Positions 18,337 through 30,934 of a stretch of DNA of 64,000 nt are shown here, piece after piece (within the stretch, counting starts at the first letter, position 1; the number at the start of each line of letters is the position of its first letter). Source of the DNA: Limnohabitans sp. Bal53 (GTDB lineage Bacteria > Pseudomonadota > Gammaproteobacteria > Burkholderiales > Burkholderiaceae_C); contig NZ_NESH01000002.1 in NCBI RefSeq assembly GCF_003063355.1, positions 310,001-374,000 of the forward strand, written 5' to 3'. The position numbers and the translations under genes were made by a program. The notes beneath the pieces are model-generated. The model saw nothing but the letters and a program-made list of their open reading frames with translations. It was not told the origin of the DNA and ran no database searches.

Positions 18337-19370
18337 ACGAGCTGGACACCCTGGTCGAATCCGCCCGCCAGAGTTTTGTGCAGGCACTGACACCTGCTGA
18401 CCTCGAAAACGCCAAGGCCCAGTTTCTGGGCAAAGCCGGTCGCATCACCGAGCTGATGAAGGGCATGGCCGCTCTGAGCGTGGAAGACAAGAAAACCCGA
18501 GGTGCCGCCATCAACATCGCCAAGCAAGCGATTGAGGCCGCATTGAACGACCGCCGCCAGTCCCTGGCCGACGCCGAGTTGCAAGCGCAACTCAAAGCCG
18601 AGGCGCTGGATGTGTCGCTGCCTGGTCGCAGTGCCAACGTCGGTGGTTTGCACCCCGTCTCGCTCACATTGGAGCGGGTCGAGAATATTTTTGGCTCCAT
18701 GGGCTTTGAAGTGGCCCAAGGACCCGAGATCGAGACCGATTGGTTCAACTTCACAGCGCTCAACACGCCCGAAGACCATCCCGCGCGATCCATGCACGAC
18801 ACCTTTTACGTCGAAGGCGGTCATTTGCTGCGCACGCACACCAGCCCCATGCAGATTCGCCATGCGGTCCAGCACGTCAAGCGCTACAAAAACCAACTCG
18901 ACGCGGGTCAAGGCATGCCCGAGATCCGTGTCATCGCGCCAGGCCGCACTTACCGCGTGGACAGCGATGCGACCCATTCGCCCATGTTCCACCAGTGCGA
19001 AGGCCTGTGGATTGGCGAAAACGTGAGTTTTAAAGACCTCAAGGTCGTGGTCACAGATTTTTGCCGCACCTTCTTCGAAAGCGACGATCTGGTGTTGCGT
19101 TTCCGTCCAAGCTTCTTCCCCTTCACTGAACCCAGCGCCGAGATCGACATCCAGTTCCAAAGCGGCCCTCTGGCCGGTCGCTGGCTCGAAGTGGGTGGCT
19201 CCGGTCAAGTGCACCCGAACGTGGTGCGCAACATGGGCCTGGACCCTGAGCAGTTCATTGGTTTTGCCTTTGGCATGGGTATGGACCGTTTCACCATGCT
19301 GCGCTACGGCGTGAACGACCTGCGCCTGTTCTTTGACGGCGATGTGCGCTTCCTGAGCCAGTTCCAGTAA
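18333..19370 (+). CDS. pheS: Phenylalanyl-tRNA synthetase alpha subunit
   Basis: The catalytic subunit of the alpha2-beta2 PheRS. The 345-residue length is normal. An N-terminal coiled coil for tRNA binding (about 1-85) precedes the class II core, with [20 protein letters not shown], the motif HASxDTFY-like [31 protein letters not shown] near the centre in two parts, and [20 protein letters not shown] as motif 3. pheT starts 33 bases later, forming the usual pair. Confidence 0.98.
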   Translation: MNELDTLVESARQSFVQALTPADLENAKAQFLGKAGRITELMKGMAALSVEDKKTRGAAINIAKQAIEAALNDRRQSLADAELQAQLKAEALDVSLPGRSANVGGLHPVSLTLERVENIFGSMGFEVAQGPEIETDWFNFTALNTPEDHPARSMHDTFYVEGGHLLRTHTSPMQIRHAVQHVKRYKNQLDAGQGMPEIRVIAPGRTYRVDSDATHSPMFHQCEGLWIGENVSFKDLKVVVTDFCRTFFESDDLVLRFRPSFFPFTEPSAEIDIQFQSGPLAGRWLEVGGSGQVHPNVVRNMGLDPEQFIGFAFGMGMDRFTMLRYGVNDLRLFFDGDVRFLSQFQ

Positions 19371-19403
19371 TTCCTCCCAAGTCCGACACACGAGACACGA
19401 GTC

Positions 19404-21833
19404 ATGCAATTTCCTGAATCCTGGTTGCGCGAGTTCTGCAACCCGCCCCTGACGACCCAGCAACTGGCAGAGACCTTGACCATGGCCGGCCTCGAAGTGG
19501 AAGAGCTCGAGCCCGTGGCCCCGCCTTTCACGAAAATCGTGGTCGGTGAAATCAAGGAAGCCGTGCAACACCCGAACGCCGACCGCTTGCGCGTGTGTCA
19601 GGTGGATGTGGGGCAGGGCAGCCTGCTGAACATTGTGTGTGGCGCGCCGAACGCCCGTGTAGGCATCCGCGTGCCATGCGCCATGGTCGGCGCCGAGTTG
19701 CCTCCGGGCGAAGACGGCAAACCTTTCGTCATCAAGGTGGGCAAGCTGCGTGGCGTGGAAAGCCAGGGCATGCTGTGCTCGGCCAAAGATCTGAAGATCG
19801 CCGACGACCATGGTGGTTTGTTGGAGCTGCCCGCAGACGCGCCATTGGGACAAGACATTCGCCAGTACCTGAATCTGGACGACACCCTGATGACGCTCAA
19901 GTTGACGCCCAACCTGGCGCATTGCCTGAGTGTTTACGGCATCGCCCGCGAAGTTTCGGCCCTGACGGGTGCGCCTTTGAAAGCCCCGACTTTCCCGGCT
20001 GTGGCGACACAGATCAGCGACAAGCTGGCTGTGGATGTTCAGGCGCCTGACCTGTGCGGCCGCTTCAGTGGCCGCGTTGTCAAGGGCGTGAACACGAAGG
20101 CACAGACCCCGCAGTGGATGGTCGACCGCTTGGCCCGTTGCGGTCAGCGCAGCGTGAGCCCGTTGGTAGACATCTCCAACTACGTGATGTTCGAGCTCGG
20201 TCGCCCTTCGCACATTTTTGACCTCGACAAGATCCATGGCGGCTTGCAGGTGCGCTGGGGCAAGCCCGGTGAATCGCTCAAGCTGCTCAATGGCAACACG
20301 GTGACCGTGGACGCGAAAGTGGGCGTGATTGCCGACGACAGCCAGGTCGAGTCGCTGGCGGGCATCATGGGTGGTGACGCCACCGCCGTGTCCGACGACA
20401 CACAAAACATCTACATCGAAGCGGCCTTCTGGTGGCCTACCTCGATTGCAGGACGTTCGCGCCGCTACAACTTCTCGACCGATGCCGGACACCGCTTTGA
20501 GCGTGGCGTTGACCCACAGTTGACGGTGGAGCACATCGAGCGCATCACCCAGCTGGTGCTCGACATTTGCGGCACGTCAGAGACGAAGGTCGGCCCCATC
20601 GATGACCAGACCCTGAACATCCCAGCCATCAAGCCCGTCACGCTGCGTGTGGGCCGTGCGGTCAAAGTGATCGGCATGCCGCTCTCCCAACAACAGTGCG
20701 CTGACGCCTTGCGAGGCTTGGGTCTGCAAGTGGTTGAAGGCGAGGGCACCATCACCGTGACGCCGCCCAGCTTCCGCTTTGATTTGCAGATCGAAGAGGA
20801 CCTGATCGAAGAAGTGGCCCGCATGGTGGGCTACAACAACCTGCCTACAAACCCGCCTCTGGCCCCCATCACCGCCAAGGTGCGCCCAGAGACCGAGCGC
20901 AGTCCGTCTGCCGTTCGACGCGCCATTGCCGCTTTGGGTTATCAGGAAACCATCAACTACAGCTTTGTTGAAGAAAACTGGGAGCGCGATCTGGCGGGCA
21001 ATACCAACCCGATCCGTCTGCTTAACCCGATCGCCAGCCAGATGAGCGTGATGCGCTCGAGCTTGATTGGCTCGCTCTTGCAGGTGGTCAAGTTCAACGC
21101 CGACCGCAAGGCCGATCGGGTGCGCGTGTTCGAGTTGGGCCGCGTGTTCCTGCGTGATGCGAGCGTGCTCGACAGCGACGCCACGGTGCAAGGTTTTGAC
21201 CAGCCCATGAAGGTCTCCGGCATCGCCTGGGGTCCCTTGGAGCCTTTGAGTTGGACAGGCAAGTCGCGCCTGGTAGATTTTTTCGATGTCAAAGCCGATG
21301 TCGAGCGTTTGTTGGCCCCAGCCCAAGCCGAATTTGTGGCCGCCGAACACCCCGCATTGCACCCTGGCCGCTCAGCCCAGGTGCTGCTGAATGGCCGGGT
21401 GATGGGTCATGTGGGTGAGTTGCACCCGCGCTGGCGTCAGGCTTGGGACTTGCCGCATGCGCCTGTCGTGTTCGAGCTGGACCTGGATGCCGTCACACAA
21501 CGCAGCGTGCCCGTGGCGCAGCCGGTTGCCAAGCTGCAAGCGGTGGAGCGCGACATTGCCGTGATCGTGCGCGAGCAGGTCACGCATGCCGAGTTGATGC
21601 AGGCCATCCACAGCGCGCCGACCCAGGGGTTATTGCGCCATGCTGTGCTGTTCGATGTCTATCGCCCCAAAACCGATGCTGCGGGTGGCTTGGCGGTGGG
21701 CGAGAAAAGTTTGGCGGTGCGTTTGAGTTTGCACAGCGACGAGGCCACCTTGACCGACGCTCAGATTGAAGCCGCCATGGGGGCCATCATGGCCAGCTTG
21801 TCCGAGCGGGTTTGTGCGCGTTTGCGTACCTGA
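19404..21833 (+). CDS. pheT: Phenylalanyl-tRNA synthetase beta subunit
   Basis: The large PheRS subunit, which binds tRNA and edits mischarged tyrosine. The 809-residue protein has the N-terminal EMAP-type tRNA-binding domain (about 40-150, HPNADRLRVCQVDVG), the B3/4 editing domain in the centre, the B5 domain (about 400-480) and a C-terminal FDX-ACB anticodon domain (AVERDIAVIVREQVTHAEL). ihfA follows at once, the standard arrangement. Confidence 0.98.
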   Translation: MQFPESWLREFCNPPLTTQQLAETLTMAGLEVEELEPVAPPFTKIVVGEIKEAVQHPNADRLRVCQVDVGQGSLLNIVCGAPNARVGIRVPCAMVGAELPPGEDGKPFVIKVGKLRGVESQGMLCSAKDLKIADDHGGLLELPADAPLGQDIRQYLNLDDTLMTLKLTPNLAHCLSVYGIAREVSALTGAPLKAPTFPAVATQISDKLAVDVQAPDLCGRFSGRVVKGVNTKAQTPQWMVDRLARCGQRSVSPLVDISNYVMFELGRPSHIFDLDKIHGGLQVRWGKPGESLKLLNGNTVTVDAKVGVIADDSQVESLAGIMGGDATAVSDDTQNIYIEAAFWWPTSIAGRSRRYNFSTDAGHRFERGVDPQLTVEHIERITQLVLDICGTSETKVGPIDDQTLNIPAIKPVTLRVGRAVKVIGMPLSQQQCADALRGLGLQVVEGEGTITVTPPSFRFDLQIEEDLIEEVARMVGYNNLPTNPPLAPITAKVRPETERSPSAVRRAIAALGYQETINYSFVEENWERDLAGNTNPIRLLNPIASQMSVMRSSLIGSLLQVVKFNADRKADRVRVFELGRVFLRDASVLDSDATVQGFDQPMKVSGIAWGPLEPLSWTGKSRLVDFFDVKADVERLLAPAQAEFVAAEHPALHPGRSAQVLLNGRVMGHVGELHPRWRQAWDLPHAPVVFELDLDAVTQRSVPVAQPVAKLQAVERDIAVIVREQVTHAELMQAIHSAPTQGLLRHAVLFDVYRPKTDAAGGLAVGEKSLAVRLSLHSDEATLTDAQIEAAMGAIMASLSERVCARLRT

Positions 21834-21842
21834 GTGCGTGCC

Positions 21843-22193
21843 ATGCAAATCAGTTTTGAATCCCTGGAAACCCCGGCCCTGACCAAGGCGCACCTGGCCG
21901 ATTTGCTGTTCGAGCAGATTGGCCTGAACAAGCGTGAGTCCAAGGACATGGTGGATGCGTTCTTTGATCTGGTGGTGGACAGCCTGATTGCGGGTGACGA
22001 TGTGAAAATTTCCGGCTTCGGCAATTTCCAGATTCGCACCAAAGCCGCGCGCCCCGGGCGCAACCCGCGCACCGGAGAATTGATTCCTATTGATGCACGT
22101 CGTGTGGCGACCTTCCATGCCAGCCATAAACTCAAGGCCTTGATTCAGGGCGATGCGGTTGACGACGAAGGTGTGGAGACCGTGGGCCGCTGA
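21843..22193 (+). CDS. ihfA: Integration host factor alpha subunit
   Basis: IHF-alpha pairs with IHF-beta to bend DNA sharply at specific sites. The protein shows the HU/IHF fold, with [30 protein letters not shown] in two helices and the DNA-binding arm [24 protein letters not shown] 21843 gives 116 residues; an in-frame GTG at 21834, directly after the pheT stop, would add three and cannot be excluded. In many relatives a merR-type gene follows; here a DUF1840 gene does. Confidence 0.96.
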   Translation: MQISFESLETPALTKAHLADLLFEQIGLNKRESKDMVDAFFDLVVDSLIAGDDVKISGFGNFQIRTKAARPGRNPRTGELIPIDARRVATFHASHKLKALIQGDAVDDEGVETVGR

Positions 22194-22216
22194 ATCATTT
22201 TTTGATCGGAGTGCCC

Positions 22217-22564
22217 ATGTTGTTCAAGTTCAAATCCCAAGTCACCAGCGACCTCATCATGCTGGAGGCAGATGCCCGCAGGCTGCTGCACATCATGTTG
22301 GGCCACGACCCTGACAAAGGCATCATTTTGGTGAAGGACATGCCTGCAGCCGTTGCCAAGTTGGAGTCAGCTGTTGCCCAAGATGAAGCGGCCCGTTTGC
22401 AGCGCAGCCAAGCGGCGCAAAAAGCCGCCGTCCCCAAAGACAGCCCGCAGGACGACTCGGTGGAGGTGTTGGACGCCGTGCGACTTGCGCAGCGGGCCAC
22501 CCCCATGCTCAAGCTGCTCAAACACTGCGTGGCCGACCCGTCTGACGTGGTCTGGGGCGTGTGA
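22217..22564 (+). CDS. DUF1840 family protein
   Basis: A 115-residue soluble protein starting MLFKFKSQVTSDLIML, with the DUF1840-type beginning LLHIMLGHDPDKGIILVKDMPAAVAKLE. Function is unknown. It starts 23 bases after ihfA with GGAG five bases before ATG 22217; an in-frame TTG at 22202 is less likely. It is the last gene of the thrS block and nearly touches the convergent DUF192 gene, with no clear terminator between them. Confidence 0.82.
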   Translation: MLFKFKSQVTSDLIMLEADARRLLHIMLGHDPDKGIILVKDMPAAVAKLESAVAQDEAARLQRSQAAQKAAVPKDSPQDDSVEVLDAVRLAQRATPMLKLLKHCVADPSDVVWGV

Positions 22565-22567
22565 GGT

Positions 22568-23092
22568 TCAGCCGGGTCGTTTGCTGAACACGGCCCCACC
22601 GAGTTTGAAGCCGGGCTTGATTTGCCGCTTGGCAAACCAGCCTTGGTTCATCTCCAGGACAAAGCGTACGGGTTTGCTGGAGCAGTGCGAGTCATCGCTT
22701 TGTGGCTGCATGTCGGCCAAGTTGACGATGGTGCCATCGTCTTCAACGAAAGCGGCCGTGAGGGGAATCAGGGTGTTGCGCATCCAAAAGCACTGTGTCG
22801 ACGCTTGCTCGAATATGAACAGCATGCCCTCGTGCATCGGCATGTCCTTGCGCCACATCAGACCTATCTGTCGCTGCTCGGGGGTCTGAGCCAGCTGCAC
22901 ATCCAAGCGGTGCATGCCGGCCGTCAATGTTGTGCGGGCCAAGCCCAATTGCGGCCCGGGATTGGACTGGGCCGATGCCAGCGATCCGGCCAGCAACAAG
23001 GCGCAGGCGATACCAAACGATGCGCCGCGCCAGGTCTTACTGCGGGCAGGGCTGCAAAACGAGCGAGATGTCAAAAAGAACAAGTGGTTCAT
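22568..23092 (-). CDS. Exported DUF192 family protein
   Basis: A 174-residue secreted protein. After a basic start, a hydrophobic stretch (FGIACALLLAGSLASA) ends at a likely signal-peptidase site after residue 41. The mature part is a DUF192 domain: VQLAQTPEQRQIGLMWRKDM, GMLFIFEQASTQCFWMRNTLIPL, and a late VLEMNQGWFAKRQIKPG. The biochemical role of DUF192 is not established. The frame is open for 51 more codons upstream, but ATG 23092 is the first start that puts the signal peptide at the N terminus. Lies downstream of the cold-shock gene on the same strand. Confidence 0.88.
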   Translation of the reverse strand: MNHLFFLTSRSFCSPARSKTWRGASFGIACALLLAGSLASAQSNPGPQLGLARTTLTAGMHRLDVQLAQTPEQRQIGLMWRKDMPMHEGMLFIFEQASTQCFWMRNTLIPLTAAFVEDDGTIVNLADMQPQSDDSHCSSKPVRFVLEMNQGWFAKRQIKPGFKLGGAVFSKRPG

Positions 23093-23291
23093 GGTGTGGG
23101 CTGGAGTGCAAAGCAGGCCACAAGGATAACGCCTGCAGGCGCATTGAAAGAACTGGGCAAGCCGACCGATTCCAATCCATCCGAAGACCCAGCTTGCTGG
23201 GGACTTTGCCGGGACCCGGCAGCCGCTGGGAAGGTCAGGCCCCATCTGAAGACCCTAGGGCCCAAGCGCCAGGATTTGACCTCATGGCGTC

Positions 23292-23609
23292 TCAAGGACC
23301 TGCCGAGCCCGGTGGGGCGGGTGGGGCGCTGTCAGCCCCATCGGCCTGGTCAGGACTGGTCACAGCGTTGTCAGTGGGTTGGGACGATTCTGCCAATGGC
23401 ATGGGCGTGGTTGCCACAATATTGGCAGCCATCAGGCCCTTGGCGCCTTGCGTCAGCTCGAAACTCACGCGCTGGCCTTCCTTGAGGGTTTTGAAGCCCT
23501 CCATCTGGATGGCTGAAAAATGGGCGAAGGCGTCTGCGCCGCCGCCGTCGGGTTGAATGAAACCAAAACCTTTGGCATCGTTGAACCATTTGACCGTACC
23601 ACTGGGCAT
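23292..23609 (-). CDS. Cold-shock-domain protein with acidic/proline tail
   Basis: The first 67 residues form a cold-shock domain ([18 protein letters not shown], with RNP-1 KGFGFI at 13-18). The RNP-2 site reads AFAHFS (27-32) rather than the usual VFVHFS. Residues 68-105 are an added disordered tail rich in Ala, Pro, Ser and Asp, whereas most CspA-like proteins stop near residue 70. It probably binds single-stranded RNA as an antiterminator or chaperone. GGAG precedes the ATG. It is divergent from clpS. Confidence 0.92.
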   Translation of the reverse strand: MPSGTVKWFNDAKGFGFIQPDGGGADAFAHFSAIQMEGFKTLKEGQRVSFELTQGAKGLMAANIVATTPMPLAESSQPTDNAVTSPDQADGADSAPPAPPGSAGP

Positions 23610-23686
23610 ACGACGTCTCCGTGTTTTTATGGATTAGCTCAGTTTGAGTAATTCAAGGCAAATTTGTCAATGTGAGGTTTTCCCGG

Positions 23687-23708
23687 GGTGCGGCATTTGT
23701 GCCGCACC
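23687..23708. promoter_or_regulatory. Perfect 9-bp hairpin between csp and clpS
   Basis: GGTGCGGCA (23687-23695) and TGCCGCACC (23700-23708) pair perfectly around TTTG. It lies between two divergent starts, where both promoters must be, so it is either a dyad operator or an RNA structure in one leader. No T-tract follows. Confidence 0.55.
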
Positions 23709-23768
23709 TGGCCAAGACTTTTCAGACCCCAGGCTCAAAGGGCTTGAAAGCATCGATAGAATGAAATC

Positions 23769-24128
23769 ATGGCAACGAAAAAACCTTCCAATCCCACGCT
23801 GCCGACCGTGACTCCCCGTTCGCCCGATGGCGGCGATTCGGTGGTCCTCGAAAGACGTGCTCAAAAAATCGAACCGCCCCAGATGTACCAGGTGGCGATG
23901 CTCAACGACGACTTCACCCCCATGGAATTTGTGGTGATGGTGATCCAGGAGTTTTTCAGCAAAGACCGCGAAGCGGCCACCCAAATCATGCTCAAAATTC
24001 ACCTGGACGGCAAAGGCGTTTGTGGGGTCTATTCCCGCGATGTGGCCGCCACCAAGGTTGATCAGGTGTTGGATGCGGCCAAACAGGCGGGTCACCCCTT
24101 GCAATGTGTCAGTGAACCCATTGATTAA
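23769..24128 (+). CDS. clpS: ClpS adaptor of the ClpAP protease
   Basis: ClpS binds the ClpA N-domain and delivers N-end-rule substrates (Leu, Phe, Tyr, Trp N termini). The protein has 119 residues with the family stretch [24 protein letters not shown] and a C-terminal [17 protein letters not shown]. The first 35 residues are a flexible extension. It lies 60 bases before clpA, as usual. Confidence 0.97.
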   Translation: MATKKPSNPTLPTVTPRSPDGGDSVVLERRAQKIEPPQMYQVAMLNDDFTPMEFVVMVIQEFFSKDREAATQIMLKIHLDGKGVCGVYSRDVAATKVDQVLDAAKQAGHPLQCVSEPID

Positions 24129-24188
24129 GCCGGCATGCCCCCCACCTCTTATTCGTCTCTTTTACTCAGCAAGGCATAAGGAAATCAC

Positions 24189-26522
<2,334 letters not shown>

Positions 26523-26564
26523 ACCGCTTGGACCCACTTGCCACCCCTTGGGGGCAAGAGATGC

Positions 26565-26590
26565 AAAAAAGGCCCGTCAGGGCCTTTTTT
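26565..26590. terminator. Terminator between clpA and the HerA-like gene
   Basis: AAAAAAGGCCC (26565-26575) pairs perfectly with GGGCCTTTTTT (26580-26590) around GTCA. The symmetric A- and T-tracts suit both converging genes. A second, shorter stem (CTTGCC 26537-26542 with GGCAAG 26553-26558) lies just upstream. Confidence 0.9.
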
Positions 26591-26627
26591 GTGGGTTGCA
26601 GTTGAAGGGATGACCTTGTGCGAGCCC

Positions 26628-28157
26628 TTACCTGCGCCGACCACCACCCAACAAGCTGCCCAGCACGCCGCGCACGATTTCACGGCCAATGGCCGAGCCC
26701 ACGGTGCGCACGGCACTTTTGACCACCAGCTGCGCCACGCCATCACGTTGCCCCCCACGAGGCCCGGTGCTGCCAAACAGCATGTCAGACAAGCCGCCCA
26801 TCAGGCCGCCGCTGGCAGGGTCTGCTGCTGCCGGTGCTTGGCCCGGCAAAGGGTTGTTGCCGCTGGCTTGGCCGGATACCGTGCCCTGGCTCTTGATCCG
26901 TTCATAAGCCGACTCCCGGTCCTGGGCTTGCTCGTACACCCCGGCCACCAAAGATCCCTGAACCAGCGTCTGGCGCTGGGCGGGGGTGATGGGTCCCAAC
27001 TGGCTGCCCGGCGGCAGCACAAATACCCGCTCGGTTTCGCAGGGGCGGCCCTTGTCGTCCAAAAAGCTCACCAAGGCCTCGCCCACGGCCAGCTCGGTGA
27101 TGGCCGCTTCGATGTCCAGACCCGCTTTGGGGCGCATGGTTTGAGCAGTCGATTTCACGGCTTTTTGGTCGCGTGGGGTGTAGGCACGCAGTGCGTGCTG
27201 CACCCGGTTGCCCAGCTGGCCCAGCACGCTGTCGGGAATGTCCAGCGGGTTTTGCGTGACGAAGTAGACTCCCACACCCTTGGAGCGCACGAGGCGCACG
27301 ACCAGTTCGATGCGCTCGACCAGGACCGCAGGCGCGTCTTTGAAGAGCAAATGCGCCTCGTCAAAAAAGAACACCAATTTGGGTTTTTTCGGATCGCCAA
27401 TCTCGGGTAAGACCTCGAACAACTCCGACAGCATCCACAGCAAGAAGGTGGCGTACAGGCGCGGCGAATTCATCAGTTTGTCGGCCGCCAAGATGTTCAC
27501 CACCCCCAGGCCCTGCGCGTCGGTTTGCATGAAGTCTTCGATGTTGAGCATGGGCTCGCCAAAGAACTTGTCGCCGCCCTGGGTCTCGATTTGCACCAAA
27601 CCGCGCTGGATCGCCCCGATGCTGGCGGCGCTGATGTTGCCGTACTCGGTGGTGAACTGTTTGGCGTTGTCGCCCACGTACTGCAGCATGGCCCGCAGGT
27701 CTTTCATGTCCAGCAGCAGCAAACCGTTGTCGTCAGCGATCTTGAACACCAGGTTCAGCACCCCGGCTTGCGTGTCGTTCAAGCCCAGCATGCGGGTCAG
27801 CAACAAAGGCCCCATGTCGGAGATGGTGGCGCGCACCGGGTGGCCTTGCTCGCCAAACACGTCCCACAAAGTGGTGGGGCAGGCCAGAGATTCGGGCAGC
27901 GCAAGCCCCCGGTCTTGGAGCACAGCGGCCAGCTTTTCGCCGATCTTGCCCGCTTGGCTGACCCCGGTCAGGTCGCCTTTGACGTCGGCCATGAAGACCG
28001 GCACCCCCAAGCGAGAAAAGCTTTCGGCCAGGGTTTGCAAGGTCACGGTTTTGCCCGTGCCGGTGGCCCCGGTGATCAGGCCGTGGCGGTTGGCGAGACC
28101 TGGCAGCAGGTGACACTGCGCCTGGGCATTTTGAGCAATCAACATGGGATCAGCCAT
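26628..28157 (-). CDS. HerA-like ATPase, DUF853 family
   Basis: A 509-residue P-loop ATPase of the HerA/FtsK superfamily, related to E. coli YjgR. Walker A is GATGTGKT (30-37), with [12 protein letters not shown] shortly after and a Walker B-like [11 protein letters not shown] in the second half, followed by [21 protein letters not shown]. The C-terminal 60 residues are rich in Gly, Ala and Pro and end in [10 protein letters not shown]. Family members are thought to act as DNA translocases or helicases, but the exact role is unknown. It has no NurA-like nuclease next to it. Divergent from yebC. Confidence 0.9.
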   Translation of the reverse strand: MADPMLIAQNAQAQCHLLPGLANRHGLITGATGTGKTVTLQTLAESFSRLGVPVFMADVKGDLTGVSQAGKIGEKLAAVLQDRGLALPESLACPTTLWDVFGEQGHPVRATISDMGPLLLTRMLGLNDTQAGVLNLVFKIADDNGLLLLDMKDLRAMLQYVGDNAKQFTTEYGNISAASIGAIQRGLVQIETQGGDKFFGEPMLNIEDFMQTDAQGLGVVNILAADKLMNSPRLYATFLLWMLSELFEVLPEIGDPKKPKLVFFFDEAHLLFKDAPAVLVERIELVVRLVRSKGVGVYFVTQNPLDIPDSVLGQLGNRVQHALRAYTPRDQKAVKSTAQTMRPKAGLDIEAAITELAVGEALVSFLDDKGRPCETERVFVLPPGSQLGPITPAQRQTLVQGSLVAGVYEQAQDRESAYERIKSQGTVSGQASGNNPLPGQAPAAADPASGGLMGGLSDMLFGSTGPRGGQRDGVAQLVVKSAVRTVGSAIGREIVRGVLGSLLGGGRRR

Positions 28158-28228
28158 CGAAAATCTCCTCCCCGGAGTGAAAAGTAAAATCCAACCTCTA
28201 GGTTAAATCAACATTCAAGGAATTCCCG

Positions 28229-28954
28229 ATGGCTGGCCACAGTAAATGGGCAAATATTCAGCACCGCAAGGGCAGACAAGACGAAAAAAGGCAACGTATT
28301 TGGACCCGTGTGGTGCGTGAAATCATGGTCGCAGCCCGCACGGGTGGGGGTGATGTCAGTGCCAATCCTCGCTTGCGTCTGGCCATCGAAAAGGCCAAGG
28401 CTGCCAACATGCCAGCCGACACGATCAAGCGCAACGTGGACAAAGCCACGGGCAACCTGGAAGGCGTGAGCTACGAGGAAATCCGTTACGAAGGCTATGG
28501 CATTGGGGGCGCTGCCATCATTGTGGACACGATGACCGACAACCGGGTGCGCACCGTGGCCGAAATGCGCCATGCCCTGAGCAAGCACGGCGGCAACTTG
28601 GGCACCGAGGGTTCGGTGGCGTTTCAGTTCAAGCACTGCGGTCAACTGTTTTTTGCCCCCGGCACTTCGGAGGATCGGGTCATGGAGGTGGCCTTGGAGG
28701 CTGGCGCCGATGACGTCCTCACCGACGAGGAGGGTGCGATCGAAGTCCTGACGACACCCGCTGATTTTGAAGCCGTGAAAAATGCGCTGGAGGCCGCTGG
28801 GCTAGTGGCCGAGATGGCTGAAGTCACCTGGCGCGCCGAAAATTCTGTGTCCTTGTCCGGCGACGAAGCGGCCAAAATGCAAAAATTATTGGATATATTG
28901 GAAGACTTGGACGATGTGCAAAACGTTTTCCACAACGCCGAATTTGAAGATTAA
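28229..28954 (+). CDS. yebC: YebC/PmpR family protein (TACO1 homologue)
   Basis: A 241-residue member of the family that includes YebC, quorum regulator PmpR and mitochondrial TACO1. It begins with the signature [20 protein letters not shown] and contains [12 protein letters not shown] in the middle domain. Family members are described both as DNA-binding regulators and, more recently, as factors that help ribosomes through proline stretches. It opens the long yebC-purD-...-rng run, with purD nine bases downstream. Confidence 0.96.
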   Translation: MAGHSKWANIQHRKGRQDEKRQRIWTRVVREIMVAARTGGGDVSANPRLRLAIEKAKAANMPADTIKRNVDKATGNLEGVSYEEIRYEGYGIGGAAIIVDTMTDNRVRTVAEMRHALSKHGGNLGTEGSVAFQFKHCGQLFFAPGTSEDRVMEVALEAGADDVLTDEEGAIEVLTTPADFEAVKNALEAAGLVAEMAEVTWRAENSVSLSGDEAAKMQKLLDILEDLDDVQNVFHNAEFED

Positions 28955-28963
28955 GGAAGTTGG

Positions 28964-30244
28964 ATGAAAGTATTGGTAGTCGGCAGTGGTGGCCGTGAGC
29001 ACGCCATGGCTTGGAAGCTGTCGCAGTCGCCCAAAGTACAGCAGGTCTTCGTGGCACCCGGTAACGGTGGCACGGCCAAAGACAAAAACCTGGTCAATGT
29101 GCCGATCACCGAGGGTGCAGCATTGCGCCAGTGGGCCATCGACAATGGGATCGGTTTGACTCTGGTGGGCCCCGAGGCCCCCTTGGCCGCAGGCATTGTG
29201 GACGATTTTCGGGCGCATGGCCTGCGCATTTTTGGCCCCACGCAGGCTGCTGCTCAGCTCGAAAGCTCCAAGGCTTTTTCCAAAGCCTTCATGAAGCGAC
29301 ACGGTATTCCCACCGCCGAATTTGAGACCTTCACCGATGCGGCTTCGGCGCACGCCTACGTGGACCGCCAAGGCGCACCCATCGTGGTCAAGGCAGACGG
29401 CTTGGCGGCGGGCAAAGGCGTTGTGGTGGCCATGACACTGGCCGAAGCCCATGAGGCGATTGACTTCATGCTGCTGGACAACGCGCTCGGTGTGGCGCAC
29501 AACGCAGGCGGCGCACGTGTGGTGATCGAAGAGTTCTTGCAAGGTGAAGAAGCCAGTTTCATGGTGCTGTGCGATGGCAAAAACGTGGCAGCCTTGGCCA
29601 CCAGTCAGGACCACAAACGCTTGCTGGATGGCGACAAGGGCCCCAACACCGGCGGCATGGGTGCGTACTCGCCTGCGCCCGTGGTCACGGCTGAGGTGCA
29701 CGCCCGCGCCATGCGCGAGGTCATCTTGCCCACCATCCGCGGCATGGACAAAGATGGCATCAACTACACCGGATTTTTGTATGCGGGCCTGATGATCGAC
29801 CCGCAAGGCCGCATCAAGACCCTGGAATTCAATTGCCGCATGGGTGACCCCGAAACCCAACCCATTTTGATGCGTATGAAGTCAGACTTTTTGGAGGTTT
29901 TGTTGGCCGCAACGTCAGAAGGTTTGGGTCAATTGGAAATGGAATGGGACCGACGCGTGGCGCTGGGTGTGGTCATGGCTGCAGCCGGTTACCCACTCCA
30001 CCCACGCAAGGGCGATGCCATCACCGGGCTGCCTAAGGACCAGGACGATGCCATGGTGTTCCATGCGGGCAGCACCGAAAAAGAGGGCCAAATCCTGACT
30101 TCGGGGGGGCGTGTTCTGTGCGTTACTGCACTGGCCGATTCGGTCAAGCAGGCGCAGCAAAAAGCCTACCAAACCGCCAGCCCGATTGCCTTTGACGGGA
30201 TGCAGATGCGCCTGGACATTGGTTATCGCGCGATCAAAAACTGA
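28964..30244 (+). CDS. purD: Phosphoribosylamine-glycine ligase
   Basis: PurD joins glycine to phosphoribosylamine in purine synthesis, using ATP. The 426-residue protein begins MKVLVVGSGGREHAMAWKL and has an ATP-grasp core (VVKADGLAAGKGVVVA, VIEEFLQGEEASFMVLCDG, GPNTGGMGAYSPAP). GGAAG lies eight bases before the ATG. An acyltransferase gene follows after 14 bases. Confidence 0.98.
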   Translation: MKVLVVGSGGREHAMAWKLSQSPKVQQVFVAPGNGGTAKDKNLVNVPITEGAALRQWAIDNGIGLTLVGPEAPLAAGIVDDFRAHGLRIFGPTQAAAQLESSKAFSKAFMKRHGIPTAEFETFTDAASAHAYVDRQGAPIVVKADGLAAGKGVVVAMTLAEAHEAIDFMLLDNALGVAHNAGGARVVIEEFLQGEEASFMVLCDGKNVAALATSQDHKRLLDGDKGPNTGGMGAYSPAPVVTAEVHARAMREVILPTIRGMDKDGINYTGFLYAGLMIDPQGRIKTLEFNCRMGDPETQPILMRMKSDFLEVLLAATSEGLGQLEMEWDRRVALGVVMAAAGYPLHPRKGDAITGLPKDQDDAMVFHAGSTEKEGQILTSGGRVLCVTALADSVKQAQQKAYQTASPIAFDGMQMRLDIGYRAIKN

Positions 30245-30258
30245 AGCACCTGACACGC

Positions 30259-30900
30259 ATGAGCCCCTTGACCCGCCATCCTGTGACCTTCAAGGGCTCC
30301 CGTCTGGCCCGTTGGATTTTGAAAATGTTGGGTTGGCGCGTGGACTTTGAGGGCTTTCCCTCCCGGCAAGGCGTGGCCATTGTCTACCCGCACACCAGCA
30401 ATTGGGATTTTCCGATTGGCATGCTCGCCAAGTGGGCGCTGGGCATTCCGGCGCACTTTTGGGGCAAGGATTCCCTGTTCAAATTCCCGGTGATCGGCGC
30501 TTGGATGCGCTATGTGGGCGGCATCCCGATTGACCGCAGTTCATCTCGCGGCGTGGTGGGCCAGATGGTTCATGTGTTCGATCAGCACAAACAAAACGAC
30601 CAACTGCTCTGGCTGGGCCTGGCCCCGGAGGGCACACGCAGCCTCACACCGGGCTGGCGCAGCGGCTTTTACCAATTGGCCCTGGGCGCGCAAGTACCCC
30701 TGGCACTCGTCAAGCTGGACTGGGGTCAGCGCTGCTTCAGTGTGGTCGATTTTTACGATTTGACTGGCGACGTCGAGTGCGATTACGCCCACATGGCCCA
30801 AGTCTTTCAGGGTGTCAAAGGCTTCCACGAAAACCAGATGGGACCCATACTCCCCTGGAGTCCGGGCCAATCTGTGGATGCCACCCGTCTCAAACCTTGA
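30259..30900 (+). CDS. PlsC-like phospholipid acyltransferase
   Basis: A 213-residue protein of the lysophospholipid/glycerolipid acyltransferase superfamily. The catalytic HX4D motif is HTSNWD (45-50) and the acyl-acceptor motif is PEGTRS (about 123-128). A hydrophobic N-terminal helix may anchor it to the membrane. Its substrate cannot be told; the typical full-length PlsC has about 240 residues. It sits between purD and hemF in a tight run, so expression is shared rather than functionally linked. Confidence 0.85.
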   Translation: MSPLTRHPVTFKGSRLARWILKMLGWRVDFEGFPSRQGVAIVYPHTSNWDFPIGMLAKWALGIPAHFWGKDSLFKFPVIGAWMRYVGGIPIDRSSSRGVVGQMVHVFDQHKQNDQLLWLGLAPEGTRSLTPGWRSGFYQLALGAQVPLALVKLDWGQRCFSVVDFYDLTGDVECDYAHMAQVFQGVKGFHENQMGPILPWSPGQSVDATRLKP

Positions 30901-30934
30901 AGATTTTTTGAACCTTTTCAACGCCACATCCACC

